In this document: positions 28,574-37,496 of the stretch, in pieces
How positions within the stretch are numbered: the first letter of the stretch is position 1
How the letters are laid out: every line of letters starts with the position of its first letter
Origin: Aurantiochytrium sp. KH105
Taxonomy: Eukaryota; Sar; Bigyra; Thraustochytrida; Thraustochytriidae
Reading direction: 5' to 3'
DNA length: 64,000 nt
NCBI GenBank assembly: GCA_003116975.1
Contig: BGKB01000018.1
Coordinates: forward strand, 434,001-498,000
The notes under the pieces: generated by a model
The model's input: the letters and a program-made list of their open reading frames with translations, nothing else
Databases searched by the model: none
Told to the model about the DNA's origin: nothing
Made by a program: the position numbers and the translations under genes

Positions 28574-30019
28574 ATGGAGTGCGAAAAGGACTTCGACTGC
28601 CCCGGCACCACGTCGTGCTACGTGAACGTGACCTGGCTGCCAGAGGGCGAGTCCTTGTGCGCCTGCGAGGGCTTCTTCGGCTGGACGGGAGACGACTGCC
28701 AGGACCTCACCACGCAGGGCTATGTGTATATCGCTCTGGTTAGCGTCTGCTTGGCGCTGGCGCTGCCAGTCTTCACGACCAATGTGCGCGCGCTCTGGCG
28801 CCTCTTTCACATCCCCGGGCAGACCCGCTGGGGACTTAACTCCGCCACCCTCATCTTTACGCTCATCGCGGTCCTGGGCATTATCGTCTGGCGCATCAGT
28901 ACGCTGACCGTGATTCTCACGCCGCAGTACAACACTGTCTCCTTTCCTGGGTCCGAACTCCGTCTGCATCCGGTGCTGCTTGCGGAAAAATTCACCCTGG
29001 CCGTCGCCACTGTCTTCTCTACGCTCGGCATGCTCAATGTGTCCATCCTCTGGCTCGAGATCGCGCGCAAGTCCGCACGTATGCTGTACAGAAACACAGA
29101 TTCCATTTGGGGCGGCTATGCGAGGAGCGTGTACCTTTTCGAGTTCTGTTTCGTTTGCGTGCTCACCTTTGCAGTTGCCAAAACATCCGCCTCGCTCGCG
29201 GCGCTGCTGAGCCTGCCCTTCATTTTCATCATCATTTGCACCTTCATCTTTGGTGCAATCAACATGACCAAGCTCATCGGCTTCCTCGACGGCTCGAGAC
29301 CTTTCCTCCCGCACTTGTCCTCGTCGGTTGGAAGCAAGGTATCCGAAGATCCCGAGTCCGGCAGCCTTCCTGGCGACGTTGTAGCTGATGTCGAAGAATG
29401 CGACGCCGCCGCCGACGACAACGGCAAGAAAGATTTCGAAAACGTGGCGCACACGAGGATTGGAACCATGACGGCCCGCGTCAAGGACAAAGTAGGCGCG
29501 GCTTCTTCACTGAAGCGGTCGCGGACGCGAAAGAACTCACTCGAAAGACTGACCACAACGCAGCGGCGCGATCGCAAGGACGAGTACGTCGAACTCCTGG
29601 AAAAGATTCGAAGAACGGGCATCCAAATCATCCTTTCGCTTGCTGGACTCTTCACCGCCACCGCCATTTATTCTATCCTTGGTGTCATCTATGGCTCGCG
29701 TGAGCTCTGTCGGCCTGGCAGCAGTCACTGTGTGTCGGCAATTACCAGCGACCTTATGGCCTATTTTGAGCTCTTCAGCGTCGCGTCAGTCGTCTTTTAC
29801 ATGTGCCGGAATGTGTGCGCCCTGGAGCGCCGGCGCGATGAGGCCAACCGTGGTCAAGGTAGTGGAGCACCCCGCGGCAAAGCAATGTCCCCAGGCTTTC
29901 GGCAATCCGCTGCGCTGCAGCCAATGGCCCCAATTGAGCCGCCATCCGAAGCGCCTCTCACTGCGCCCTCGCATGCTGCATTTTCGATGTCGAATCCTGG
30001 ACGAAAAGATGAAGCATGA
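28574..30019 (+). CDS. EGF-like seven-span membrane protein (orphan receptor candidate)
   Basis: The 481-residue protein opens with a six-cysteine EGF-like module at residues 3-42 (Cys 3, 9, 15, 29, 31, 42; CACEGFFGWTGDDC) and an N-glycosylation site at Asn18. Seven hydrophobic spans follow: near 50-72, 93-113, 140-162, 183-205, 206-232, 348-372 and 392-415. Positive residues sit in the loops after spans 1, 3, 5 and 7, which gives an outside N-terminus and inside C-terminus, the GPCR topology. The fifth-to-sixth loop is long (about 100 residues, Lys/Arg/Ser-rich, for example SLKRSRTRKNSLERL), and the tail is about 65 residues. There is no cleavable signal peptide, so span 1 would act as a reverse signal anchor. 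The frame is open upstream but without a better ATG. I do not recognise a GPCR family signature such as DRY. Confidence 0.8.
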   Translation: MECEKDFDCPGTTSCYVNVTWLPEGESLCACEGFFGWTGDDCQDLTTQGYVYIALVSVCLALALPVFTTNVRALWRLFHIPGQTRWGLNSATLIFTLIAVLGIIVWRISTLTVILTPQYNTVSFPGSELRLHPVLLAEKFTLAVATVFSTLGMLNVSILWLEIARKSARMLYRNTDSIWGGYARSVYLFEFCFVCVLTFAVAKTSASLAALLSLPFIFIIICTFIFGAINMTKLIGFLDGSRPFLPHLSSSVGSKVSEDPESGSLPGDVVADVEECDAAADDNGKKDFENVAHTRIGTMTARVKDKVGAASSLKRSRTRKNSLERLTTTQRRDRKDEYVELLEKIRRTGIQIILSLAGLFTATAIYSILGVIYGSRELCRPGSSHCVSAITSDLMAYFELFSVASVVFYMCRNVCALERRRDEANRGQGSGAPRGKAMSPGFRQSAALQPMAPIEPPSEAPLTAPSHAAFSMSNPGRKDEA

Positions 30020-30650
30020 CGGAAATCCTTGACGTTGCATCGCTCGCTGCAAGATTTTCTTCTATTCTGACTGACGCTCAGTCCTTTTTTACCCCCACTG
30101 TGTCTGTCTATTCAGGTGTTTCATTTCAAGTATTCCTACCATGGACTAAATACAATCGTCGTTCTCTGTGTCGAACGAGACTCACCTTCCTACTTTGTAG
30201 AATACCTTGTCCTGCTGAAGAGCTTCGCGTTGCTCTGAGTTGTAACATTCTTAGGTCACTTGAGGCTTTGTTGGCGACAAGCAAACTAAAGCGAACCGTA
30301 TGTGTCGCATCAAGAATTGAATGCTTGCTGCCGTATAACACCTTAGAGACGACCACATTGCTGACAAGATTGCAACATTCATTGATTACCGGTGACTTTG
30401 CTGGCGACAAGCAAATGGGTGTGAATCGTATGTGTCCAAAAAGGAATGCTTGCTGCCGTAAGATCCCAGAAGTGATCGCTCTGCTAGAATCTGATCACCT
30501 TAGGTTCTGCCGGCCACATGCGCCCGTTGCTCCATCTGCTTGCAACAAGAGCAAGTCTCGATAGTCAGGAACGACAAAGGAAATCGCTTCATTTTACAAG
30601 TCTCGCGTTTACAAGCATCTTAAAGTCAGAAAGAAGCCGAATTGCTAGTC
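30020..30650. other. Convergent intergenic region with a repeated ~70-bp segment
   Basis: AT-richer DNA between the ends of the seven-span gene and the coiled-coil gene. Apart from the repeat pair listed next, nothing is recognisable. An open frame (30016-30564) starts at an ATG that overlaps the previous stop, but its translation has no protein-like features. Confidence 0.6.
30267..30464. repeat. Imperfect direct repeat pair, 130-bp spacing
   Basis: Segments 30267-30338 and 30397-30464 share GGCGACAAGCAAA, CGTATGTGTC and GAATGCTTGCTGCCGTA in the same order with small gaps. Seen by eye; the copies differ at many bases, so the duplication is old or under weak constraint. Confidence 0.8.
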
Positions 30651-33053
30651 TCACGGCTGCAGACCCTGACGATGATAGCCACGTTGCTGCAAATTTTGTA
30701 CAAGTTTGTGAAGTTGAGCCAATCTGGCATTGATGGCGTCAAACTTTGTCTTGTGTCGTGATTCAAGATCGAGCAAGCGCCCCAGCTCCAGCTGCGATTC
30801 TCGAGCCTCGCGGCTTAACGAGACGACGCGGCCCCGTAGCGCGTCGCTCTCACTTGCATCAGTTTCCAGGTCATTCAGTTGCTCGGCGTGAGCCCGGGTT
30901 TGGTCCCCCATCTTTTTGGCTGCGGCACGAAGTTCAGCCGTTTCTTCTTGGAGTGCGGACTCTTGCGCTTGCGTGTGCCGGAGACGTTCGCGAAGCACGC
31001 TAAGCGCATCCTTGAGCCTGGCTCTCTCCTCGAGCTGCCAAGCCAGCTTGCTCTCTGAATTTTCCTGTGTGCCGCTTGTGTCACTCGCGGCAAGATCTTT
31101 TGCTGCTGAAGAAGCCATACCCGTTGCCTTTTCAGCGAGCTCGGTGAGCTGCGCGCGCAGGCGCTCAGCTTCGTCATAGAGCCCGCGAACTTCGCGAGTC
31201 ACATCTTGTTGCGACGATCGCAGACTTTCGCCACGCCCCGTGGCGGCGCTGAGCTGCGCCTTTACTTCTGCTGTTTCCTCCTGCGCAGCACGCGCGTCAG
31301 CTGCCGCAAGTGTAGTCTTTCGTTCAAGATTTTCCAAACGCGCGCACGGGTCCTTTCCCAGGTGCTCATTCATGCGAGCAAGCGACTCGGCCCGGAAGGA
31401 GAGCGATGCAGTGCGCTCTTCACTTGTTCGTAAGGCAGCTTCGGCGTCCTCAATCTCCGCGTACAGCGTGGCGATACGGTGCTCGAGACCAGGTTGCTCA
31501 GAAACAAGTCGCGCAGCCTCGGACCGTTTCGTTGAGGCAGACGCCTTGGCTCTTGCCACAGCAGCGGAAACATTCGCCATTTCTTGCTCGAAACGGGCCT
31601 CATTTCGCCGCCTCGTTGCCTGAAGAGCGTCCAGCTTACGTGCTAATGTCTCGTTGGTATCTTTGCAGGTTTTGCTCAAGGCGCGTAACTTTTCTGTTTG
31701 TTCCAAGCTTTCCGACTCAGAAGCTTCCGATTCCTCCAAGAGACGAATGCGATCGATGGCCTCTTGCAGCTGTGCGCCTTGCTGCAAGGTGCTCTCTGCA
31801 ACGCGAACAAGGCTCCCGCGAGCATTGCGAAGCTCTTTCCGCAGCTCCTTTAGTCGGGGTCCCGGCGCGGGTGCCAGAGGGACTTGCTCAAGAGAGATTA
31901 ATTGCCCGCCGAGCGTTGCAATCTGCGCCTGACTCTTGCGAACTTTGGCTTCCTTTGCGCGAACCGAAGCTTTGGCGACACGTAGTGTATCCAATAGACC
32001 TCGCAGGTCTCCAAGCGCGCGAGCAGGCGCTTCGTTCTCGTTTGCAGGCGTACGCGCTCGTTTGCCGGCGCTGGAAAGCATGTGTCGCCAAGGTGTTTTC
32101 GAGTGTGTCCTATTGACAGATGGGATGAGTTTTGAAATTTGCAAACGCACACTTTGAAGCGCGGCCTGGGCTCCCCGCTCCTCGGCCTCTCGTGCGGAAA
32201 GTTTCTCGCGCGCCTCGCTGAGTGCCGCGGTGATGCGTTCGACTTCTTCTCGCCCTTGCAATCTGGCGCCTTTCAATTGCCGTTTCATGTCATCTACCTC
32301 TTGCGCGAGCTCTTTGTTACGTAGTTCAATGAGGTTTGCTTGCGCTCGTGCAACTTGTGCTTGCTCCAATGATTCTTGAGCCGATTGCTTAGCTTTTTGT
32401 TCTTGTTCTTCGATCGAACGTAGCTTGGCCGTGAGGAGGAGAAAGCTAGACTGGTCATTGGCCGGATTTGTGGCTTTCTCCTCGGCCTGCGGCTGGTCAG
32501 GCACAAGCTGAGAGGGTTGAGATGCGAGACGCAGCTGCTCCATTTTCTCTTTGATGTGCTGGAGCTCGGTGCGTAATGCGTGGGCGTCTTCGGCGTTGGC
32601 GGGCCTCTCTGGGGGTGGGCGCTGTGCCTCGTGGCGCGTCTCGAGTTTGGCGATCATTTCTCGAATTCCTGCAATCTCAGCCAACAGCGCCGGGTCTGAT
32701 ATAATCTTGCCGTTGCAGGTTGCTGTGGTGGTGTTTGCGTTTGCGTTGTTTGCGACGATCTTTGATTGGTCGGCTTGCACCTTTCGCACGTCAAAGACTC
32801 TGCCTGGCGCCTCCTTCTCTGCGGGCGCCGCTGCACGTTTCGCACGCGACCTTGCTGCGCGACGCATCTCCTGAAAGTCTGCGCGGCCACGGCGCAGCTC
32901 TGCTAGCGACACATCGATGCTACGCATTGCCGGTCGTGTGCCCGCTGCAGACGCTCCTGCCCAGGAGTTCAGGACGCCGGTGGTGTTTGTCGTCGTCGTT
33001 GTCGTCGTCGTCGCGGTTTTCCCTAGCCCTGCCGTTGATGTCGAGACAGCCAT
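30651..33053 (-). CDS. Long coiled-coil protein of unknown function
   Basis: The 800-residue protein starts MAVSTSTAGLGK, has a short poly-Thr run and then a basic, possibly conserved segment (AMRSIDVSLAELRRGRADFQ, then RRAARSRAKRAA) before residue 75. From about residue 125 to the end it is almost entirely coiled coil with Glu/Gln/Ala/Arg heptads, broken near residue 325 by a Ser/Thr/Arg-rich stretch (VNRTHSKTPWRHMLSSAGKR). The start is the only ATG near the frame beginning. No catalytic motif is visible. A scaffold role on the cytoskeleton or membranes is a guess from composition. Confidence 0.78.
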   Translation of the reverse strand: MAVSTSTAGLGKTATTTTTTTTNTTGVLNSWAGASAAGTRPAMRSIDVSLAELRRGRADFQEMRRAARSRAKRAAAPAEKEAPGRVFDVRKVQADQSKIVANNANANTTTATCNGKIISDPALLAEIAGIREMIAKLETRHEAQRPPPERPANAEDAHALRTELQHIKEKMEQLRLASQPSQLVPDQPQAEEKATNPANDQSSFLLLTAKLRSIEEQEQKAKQSAQESLEQAQVARAQANLIELRNKELAQEVDDMKRQLKGARLQGREEVERITAALSEAREKLSAREAEERGAQAALQSVRLQISKLIPSVNRTHSKTPWRHMLSSAGKRARTPANENEAPARALGDLRGLLDTLRVAKASVRAKEAKVRKSQAQIATLGGQLISLEQVPLAPAPGPRLKELRKELRNARGSLVRVAESTLQQGAQLQEAIDRIRLLEESEASESESLEQTEKLRALSKTCKDTNETLARKLDALQATRRRNEARFEQEMANVSAAVARAKASASTKRSEAARLVSEQPGLEHRIATLYAEIEDAEAALRTSEERTASLSFRAESLARMNEHLGKDPCARLENLERKTTLAAADARAAQEETAEVKAQLSAATGRGESLRSSQQDVTREVRGLYDEAERLRAQLTELAEKATGMASSAAKDLAASDTSGTQENSESKLAWQLEERARLKDALSVLRERLRHTQAQESALQEETAELRAAAKKMGDQTRAHAEQLNDLETDASESDALRGRVVSLSREARESQLELGRLLDLESRHKTKFDAINARLAQLHKLVQNLQQRGYHRQGLQP

Positions 33054-33884
33054 CTGCGCAGCAGTAAGAGTTTCCCTCGACCGAGCCCTGGCCCAGTCAA
33101 GTCCAGCCCCAGTCCAGACGGCCTTTTCGGTCGCCGCTTCCGACCGAGCGTCCTTTTCTCCTTCTCCGCGAAGCGCCGCACGCCCGTGCGGCGCCCGCCC
33201 GAGCTCCGCACTGTTTCGCTGTCGTCATTCATCCCAATCAATGCATCAGCCCTCGTGAAGCGTAACGCACACGCTCCGTTACCCGCCGTTACGAATCCCG
33301 CGGTTTCTGTCCCGAGGTCGGGGTGTGTACTACCCACCGGGCGGAGTGTGCGACGTGCACGGCCACTGGTGGGCCGCTGCGCAAGAGGGAAATGCGGAGA
33401 TAGTTCACTTGTGGAAGCGGCCGGCAAGTGAAGAAACGGCGCGTGCACCGCAAGTCGCGAGAGGCGGCCCAGCAGACCGGAAGAGACGAGACGGACGACC
33501 ACGATCGAGACGCGAGCGCGGCGTCCGAGCGGCGGCGAGGCGGCGAAGGGACCTGCGCGCGAGCGCGAGGAAGGGGAGTCGGCCCCGCGGCGAGCGGCCG
33601 TCGGAATCCCTGCGCGCGGGAGCTCGATCCTGCGCAGAGGCACGGAGAGGGGAGGTAGCGTGCGCGCGTCGGGAAATCGCGGCACGCGCGAGTAAATAAG
33701 CTGGTGCAGAAAGGAGGGGGTAAAAGGGGGGCGCGCGACGCTTTGAAGGCGTGCGTGCAGGAGGACCTCGCCTGGACGGCGGGCGTGGAGATCGCGAGGG
33801 AAGACGACCTGGAGACGCCCAAACGAATAACCGCGAACGTTTGGTTCGAGCAAGGAGAATTTCTTGCGGATTCAAGTGACAACG
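33054..33884. promoter_or_regulatory. Divergent region between the coiled-coil gene and the Rac-like GTPase gene
   Basis: This 831-base GC-rich region holds two divergent promoters. Frames here are long but biased (Arg/Ala/Ser-rich) on both strands and I reject them as genes. Confidence 0.5.
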
Positions 33885-34715
33885 ATGTCGTCTCGCAAGG
33901 CCACCATCGACGACGCCATGGACACGCTCAAGGTGGTCATCGTGGGCGACGGTGCTGTTGGCAAGACGAGTCTGTTGATTAGTTACTCTCAGGGCAAGTT
34001 CCCAACAGAGTATGTGCCCACGGTTTTTGACAACTTTGAAAAGGTCATTCGAGCAGATAACAAGGACTTCTTGATGCAACTCTGGGACACGGCTGGGCAA
34101 GAGGAGTATGATGTAAGTCTGAGATGATGGACGTGTGAGCAAGGTCGATCCTTTTGGAAATGAGATGAAACGCGCTCTGAGCGAATGGACAAGATTCTGA
34201 CTTACAAACATGCACGAATGCGAAACATGCACGACGACGATCGTGTGCCGGTTCTCTCTGATCCGCGTGTTGTGCTTTTGTTTTCCCTTGCGCAGCATTT
34301 GCGTCCCATCTCGTATCCAGAGACAGATGTGTTTTTGCTGTGCTTTTCTTTGGCAGGTGACCGATCGCTCACGAATGTGCAAAAGAAGTGGATCCCTGAG
34401 GTTACCAAGCACTGTCCGGACACGCCCTTTATTCTCGTGGGCACCAAGCACGATCTCAAGAATGAAGAGGCTCTCGGACGTTCCACTGAAGAGCTGCACG
34501 AGCTCGCCGATGAAGTCGGCGCCATTGGATTTGTTGAGTGTTCTGCCAAGGAGATGTTCAACGTGGACAAGATATTTTCGCTTGCGGCCGACACGTGTCT
34601 TCGGAATCCTGCGTTTCGGGCTCCTGGGAGCGGCCTCACCAAAAAGGCTTCTTCTCCAAATATGGCGTCTGGCCCCGCGACGCAGGCTGAAGGTGGCTGT
34701 TGTACAATTCAATAA
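33885..34715 (+). CDS. Rac/Rho-family small GTPase, two exons (33885-34112, 34296-34715)
   Basis: The joined product is 215 residues. After a short N-terminal extension comes the P-loop GDGAVGKTS (residues 21-29), the effector region [22 protein letters not shown] (from 68), and in exon 2 the Rho-type [20 protein letters not shown], the guanine-specificity motif GTKHDL and the ECSAKEM loop. The protein ends CCTIQ, a CAAX box; Gln in last place favours farnesylation by family knowledge. A 183-base intron (GTAAGT...GCAG, phase 0) interrupts right after the EEYD of switch II. Its removal restores [17 protein letters not shown], as in Rac/Rho proteins. The GTPase should control actin and membrane traffic. 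There is no strong polybasic stretch before the CAAX box, so the extra Cys may be palmitoylated. Confidence 0.95.
34113..34295 (+). other. Spliceosomal intron of the Rac-like gene
   Basis: It begins GTAAGT and ends with a pyrimidine-rich tract and GCAG. It lies at a codon boundary, and in-frame read-through meets a stop five codons in. The splice restores a conserved Rho-family sequence, which makes this the best supported intron in the window. Confidence 0.93.
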
Positions 34716-34726
34716 AAAAAATAAAC
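34711..34726 (+). terminator. Probable polyadenylation signal of the Rac-like gene
   Basis: AATAAA overlaps the stop codon of the GTPase (CAATAAAAAAAATAAACC), with a second ATAAAC just behind and AAATAAATAAAT further on. This is a candidate signal by sequence only. Confidence 0.35.
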
Positions 34727-35589
34727 CAATCAAGAAATAAATAAATAAATCAATCAATCACAAGCAAAGCAAGTCTCTGATCTGCCTTGAACGGTCCCGA
34801 ACTCCGATGCCATTCCCATTCTCACTCTCATTCTCATGCCCATAGCATTTGGTTGGATCCTATTGGGTTCGATGGCAATTGCAGCTTCCTCCTCTTACCT
34901 CCTCCTCGCCTCTCCCTCTCCAGAGCTAGACTTGACTGTGAATATTCATACTACCATACCGTACCACACCATACATCCGTCATCGCTGCTCGCTTGCTCG
35001 CTTGTCTTCGCGTTCAGATTGGCAGCGCCGCGGCCGCAAGCGCTTTTTGCAGCGCCTCTGCGGCGCACACGCGAACGCACAGGCGCCCTTTTCTCCCGGC
35101 CCACGTCTTCCGCCCCGGTATGCGCATTCCTCACGCACAGGCGCCGCACAAGTATAATCTGCTGATGCGAGTAAGTGAGTGAGTGAATGACAGTGATGAG
35201 TGCACTGACGCTCAGGCATCACAAACAACAGCAACCTCTTTTGCAGCAGCCAGCAGCAGCTGCAGCAGCAGCAGCAGCAGCAGCAACCGCACGGCCAACT
35301 TGGCCGGCCTGCATCGGCGACTCCGGAGTGACAGTCAGTCAGCTCCCTTGAATAGCCAGGTGATGACGGCCGTGACGTCGAGACGAGACTGGAGATGATT
35401 TGTTGTGATGTGACGAGGTGAGATGATGAGATGAGATGAGATGCGCTGCGATTGACGCCGAGGCCCGCGAGGAGAAGAAGGCGGTCGGTCAAGGCTCGCG
35501 TCGAGGTTGCGTTTTGGTGCAGCAGGCAGGCACCGCATACCTTCGCGGGCGTCGAGCCGACCAAGTCGAGCCGAGTGGAGTGGATCCGA

Positions 35590-35653
35590 GCCAAGCCCAG
35601 CCAAGCCATCCCAAGCCAAGCCAAGCCAAGCCAAGCCAAGCCAAGCCAAGCCG
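35590..35653. repeat. CCAAG pentanucleotide array
   Basis: About ten CCAAG units (CCAAGCCAAGCC...) with two variants at the left end, read directly. Confidence 0.93.
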
Positions 35654-35662
35654 AAGCAGCTT

Positions 35663-35697
35663 GCACGCACGCACGCACGCCCGCACGCACGCACGCA
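35663..35697. repeat. GCAC tetranucleotide array
   Basis: GCAC/CACG units with one CCCG interruption, directly after the CCAAG array. Confidence 0.9.
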
Positions 35698-35800
35698 AGC
35701 CGAGCCGAGGGCCGAAGGCGGCTTCGAGTACCGCGCAGGAAGGAGGCTGGACGCCGCGGAGCGTGTGTCGGCAAGTATCGCGCCATCCATCATAATTCAT

Positions 35801-35825
35801 TCCATTCTATTCCATTCCATTCCGG
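35801..35825. repeat. ATTCC pentamer run
   Basis: Five ATTCC/ATTCT units in tandem, read directly. Confidence 0.85.
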
Positions 35826-37312
35826 GTAGTTGCAGCAACACAAGAATGCGCGAGTCAAGTCGTAGTATGCAGTCTGTACGTACGAGCGCCTTCTTCCCTT
35901 GCACCGCCCATCCCGGCCGACCCGAGTCGAGTCGAGCCGTCGCGCTCGCTGCCCCCGCGCGCCTCCTAGGCCCGGTCTCGCGACGCGATCGCGCGCGCAG
36001 CGGGCCGCGCGGGGCAGGTCTGCCGCCCGGCCTGGCGGCCTGGACAGCGCGGGTAAAGCGGGCGCGAGCGGGCGAGGGAGCGAGGCCGTGTGCGCGTGCT
36101 CGAAGTCTGCGTGCGTGTGCGCGGCGGGCTGGGGCCATCATGCTTTCCGGCCGCGCGAGGATCAAGGGCCGGCAGCGCGATAGCGCACTTGCGGCGGCGC
36201 CATAGCGCACTTGCGCACGCGCCATAGCTCAGTGTGCGCGGGGCCGCGCACAAACTCGTAGCTACCCTCGCGCGCGTCGCTGCACGCGCTGCACTGCAGT
36301 GCCTGCCTGGCTGCCTGCGCGAGCTCGCCAAGGCACACCATACCGCCGCGCAGACTCGCTTCGATCGCGCGCCGCGACCCGCGCCCAGCCCTCGCGCAGC
36401 CCGGCAGCGCAGCCCGGCCGCGCGCAGGCAGCCAGGCAGCCCTCCAGCAGCCCGGCGGCGGGCGAGGGAGCGAGGGGGGGAGCGAGGGAGCGCCTGCGAG
36501 CGAGGGAAAGCGCTGCACGTGCCGAGTCCTCGACGCGGCACGTGCACACACGCAACAGAGCAGCACAAGGCGCCCCGGCGAGCCAAGCGGCGCGAGGCAG
36601 CGAGCGCAGCGCCAGCCAGGCCGGCCGCGCGAGCTGCGCGGGAGGGAGGGAGCGACCGAGCGAGCTGCGAGCTTGCCTGCGCGGCCGACCGCCCCTGCGG
36701 CGCCGCCGCTCTCGAGGCCCGAGCGCGAGACGGGTTTCCCGCGCAGCTTTCCTTCTGTGCCGATTCGATTCGGTCGAGCACTGCGCGAGCAGCCCGAACC
36801 TCTCCGTCAGTCGCTCTGTATCTCGCGCCCGCGGGGCTCGGTAGGGTCTTCGCGAGCGGCGAGGGGCAGAGCAGGTCCAGGGCGTAGCGCCGGCGCTCGC
36901 GAGGCAGCGTCGTCTGTGCGTGGCGAACCTGCGAGAGGCACTGCGCGGCCTCGCTCGCGAGTCCTCGCTCGCCTTGTAGCTGGCGCCCGCCTGTTTACCT
37001 TACCGGGTTACCTTTTACCTTTCGGGCTGCCGCGCGAGGCCTCGCCGCGACAGGCCGCGACGCGCGGAGCAGCGGACGCGACGCTCCGGCGGCGGCGGTA
37101 GCAGCCGGCAGCAGCGGCGCGAGAAGCGCGGGCTTCGGCAGCAGCGGAGGCGGCGGCAGCAGCAGAAGAAACCTTGGCGGCAGAAACAGCAGCAGCAGAA
37201 GTAGCGCCGGTACGAGCAGCGAGGACGGGGTGCACGTGTGCAACAGTAGTACGCAAAAAGTATAGCACGTACGCGAGCGAGCGTGCGGGCGTGCAGGCGC
37301 ACGGGCGAGCTC

Positions 37313-37444
37313 ATGATGGTCGAGAAGCAGCACGAGGAGCCTGAGCAGGAGAAGGACCTGGACCAGGATCAGGACCAGGACCAGGAGCAAGGTCAAGACC
37401 TCCAAGAGAAAGTGCAGTTCAAGACAGAGCAGCAGCAGAAGCAA

Positions 37445-37496
<52 letters not shown>

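Larger units (their letters stand above)
34716..37312. promoter_or_regulatory. 2.6-kb GC-rich region upstream of the three-RRM gene
   Basis: No credible gene is seen. The first 250 bases look like 3' flank of the GTPase gene (AAATAAATCAATCAAT repeats). From 35.2 kb on the DNA is rich in pentamer and tetramer runs. From 35.9 to 37.2 kb it is extremely GC-rich with parallel open frames on both strands, resembling the gene-empty DNA at the left end of the window. A CAG/CTG-rich stretch lies at about 35255-35285. Confidence 0.5.

Noticed and set aside
30016-30564. 182-codon frame whose ATG overlaps the stop of the seven-span gene
   Set aside because: Looks like translational coupling, but the translation shows no domain, spans the imperfect repeat pair, and such coupling is not expected for nuclear genes.
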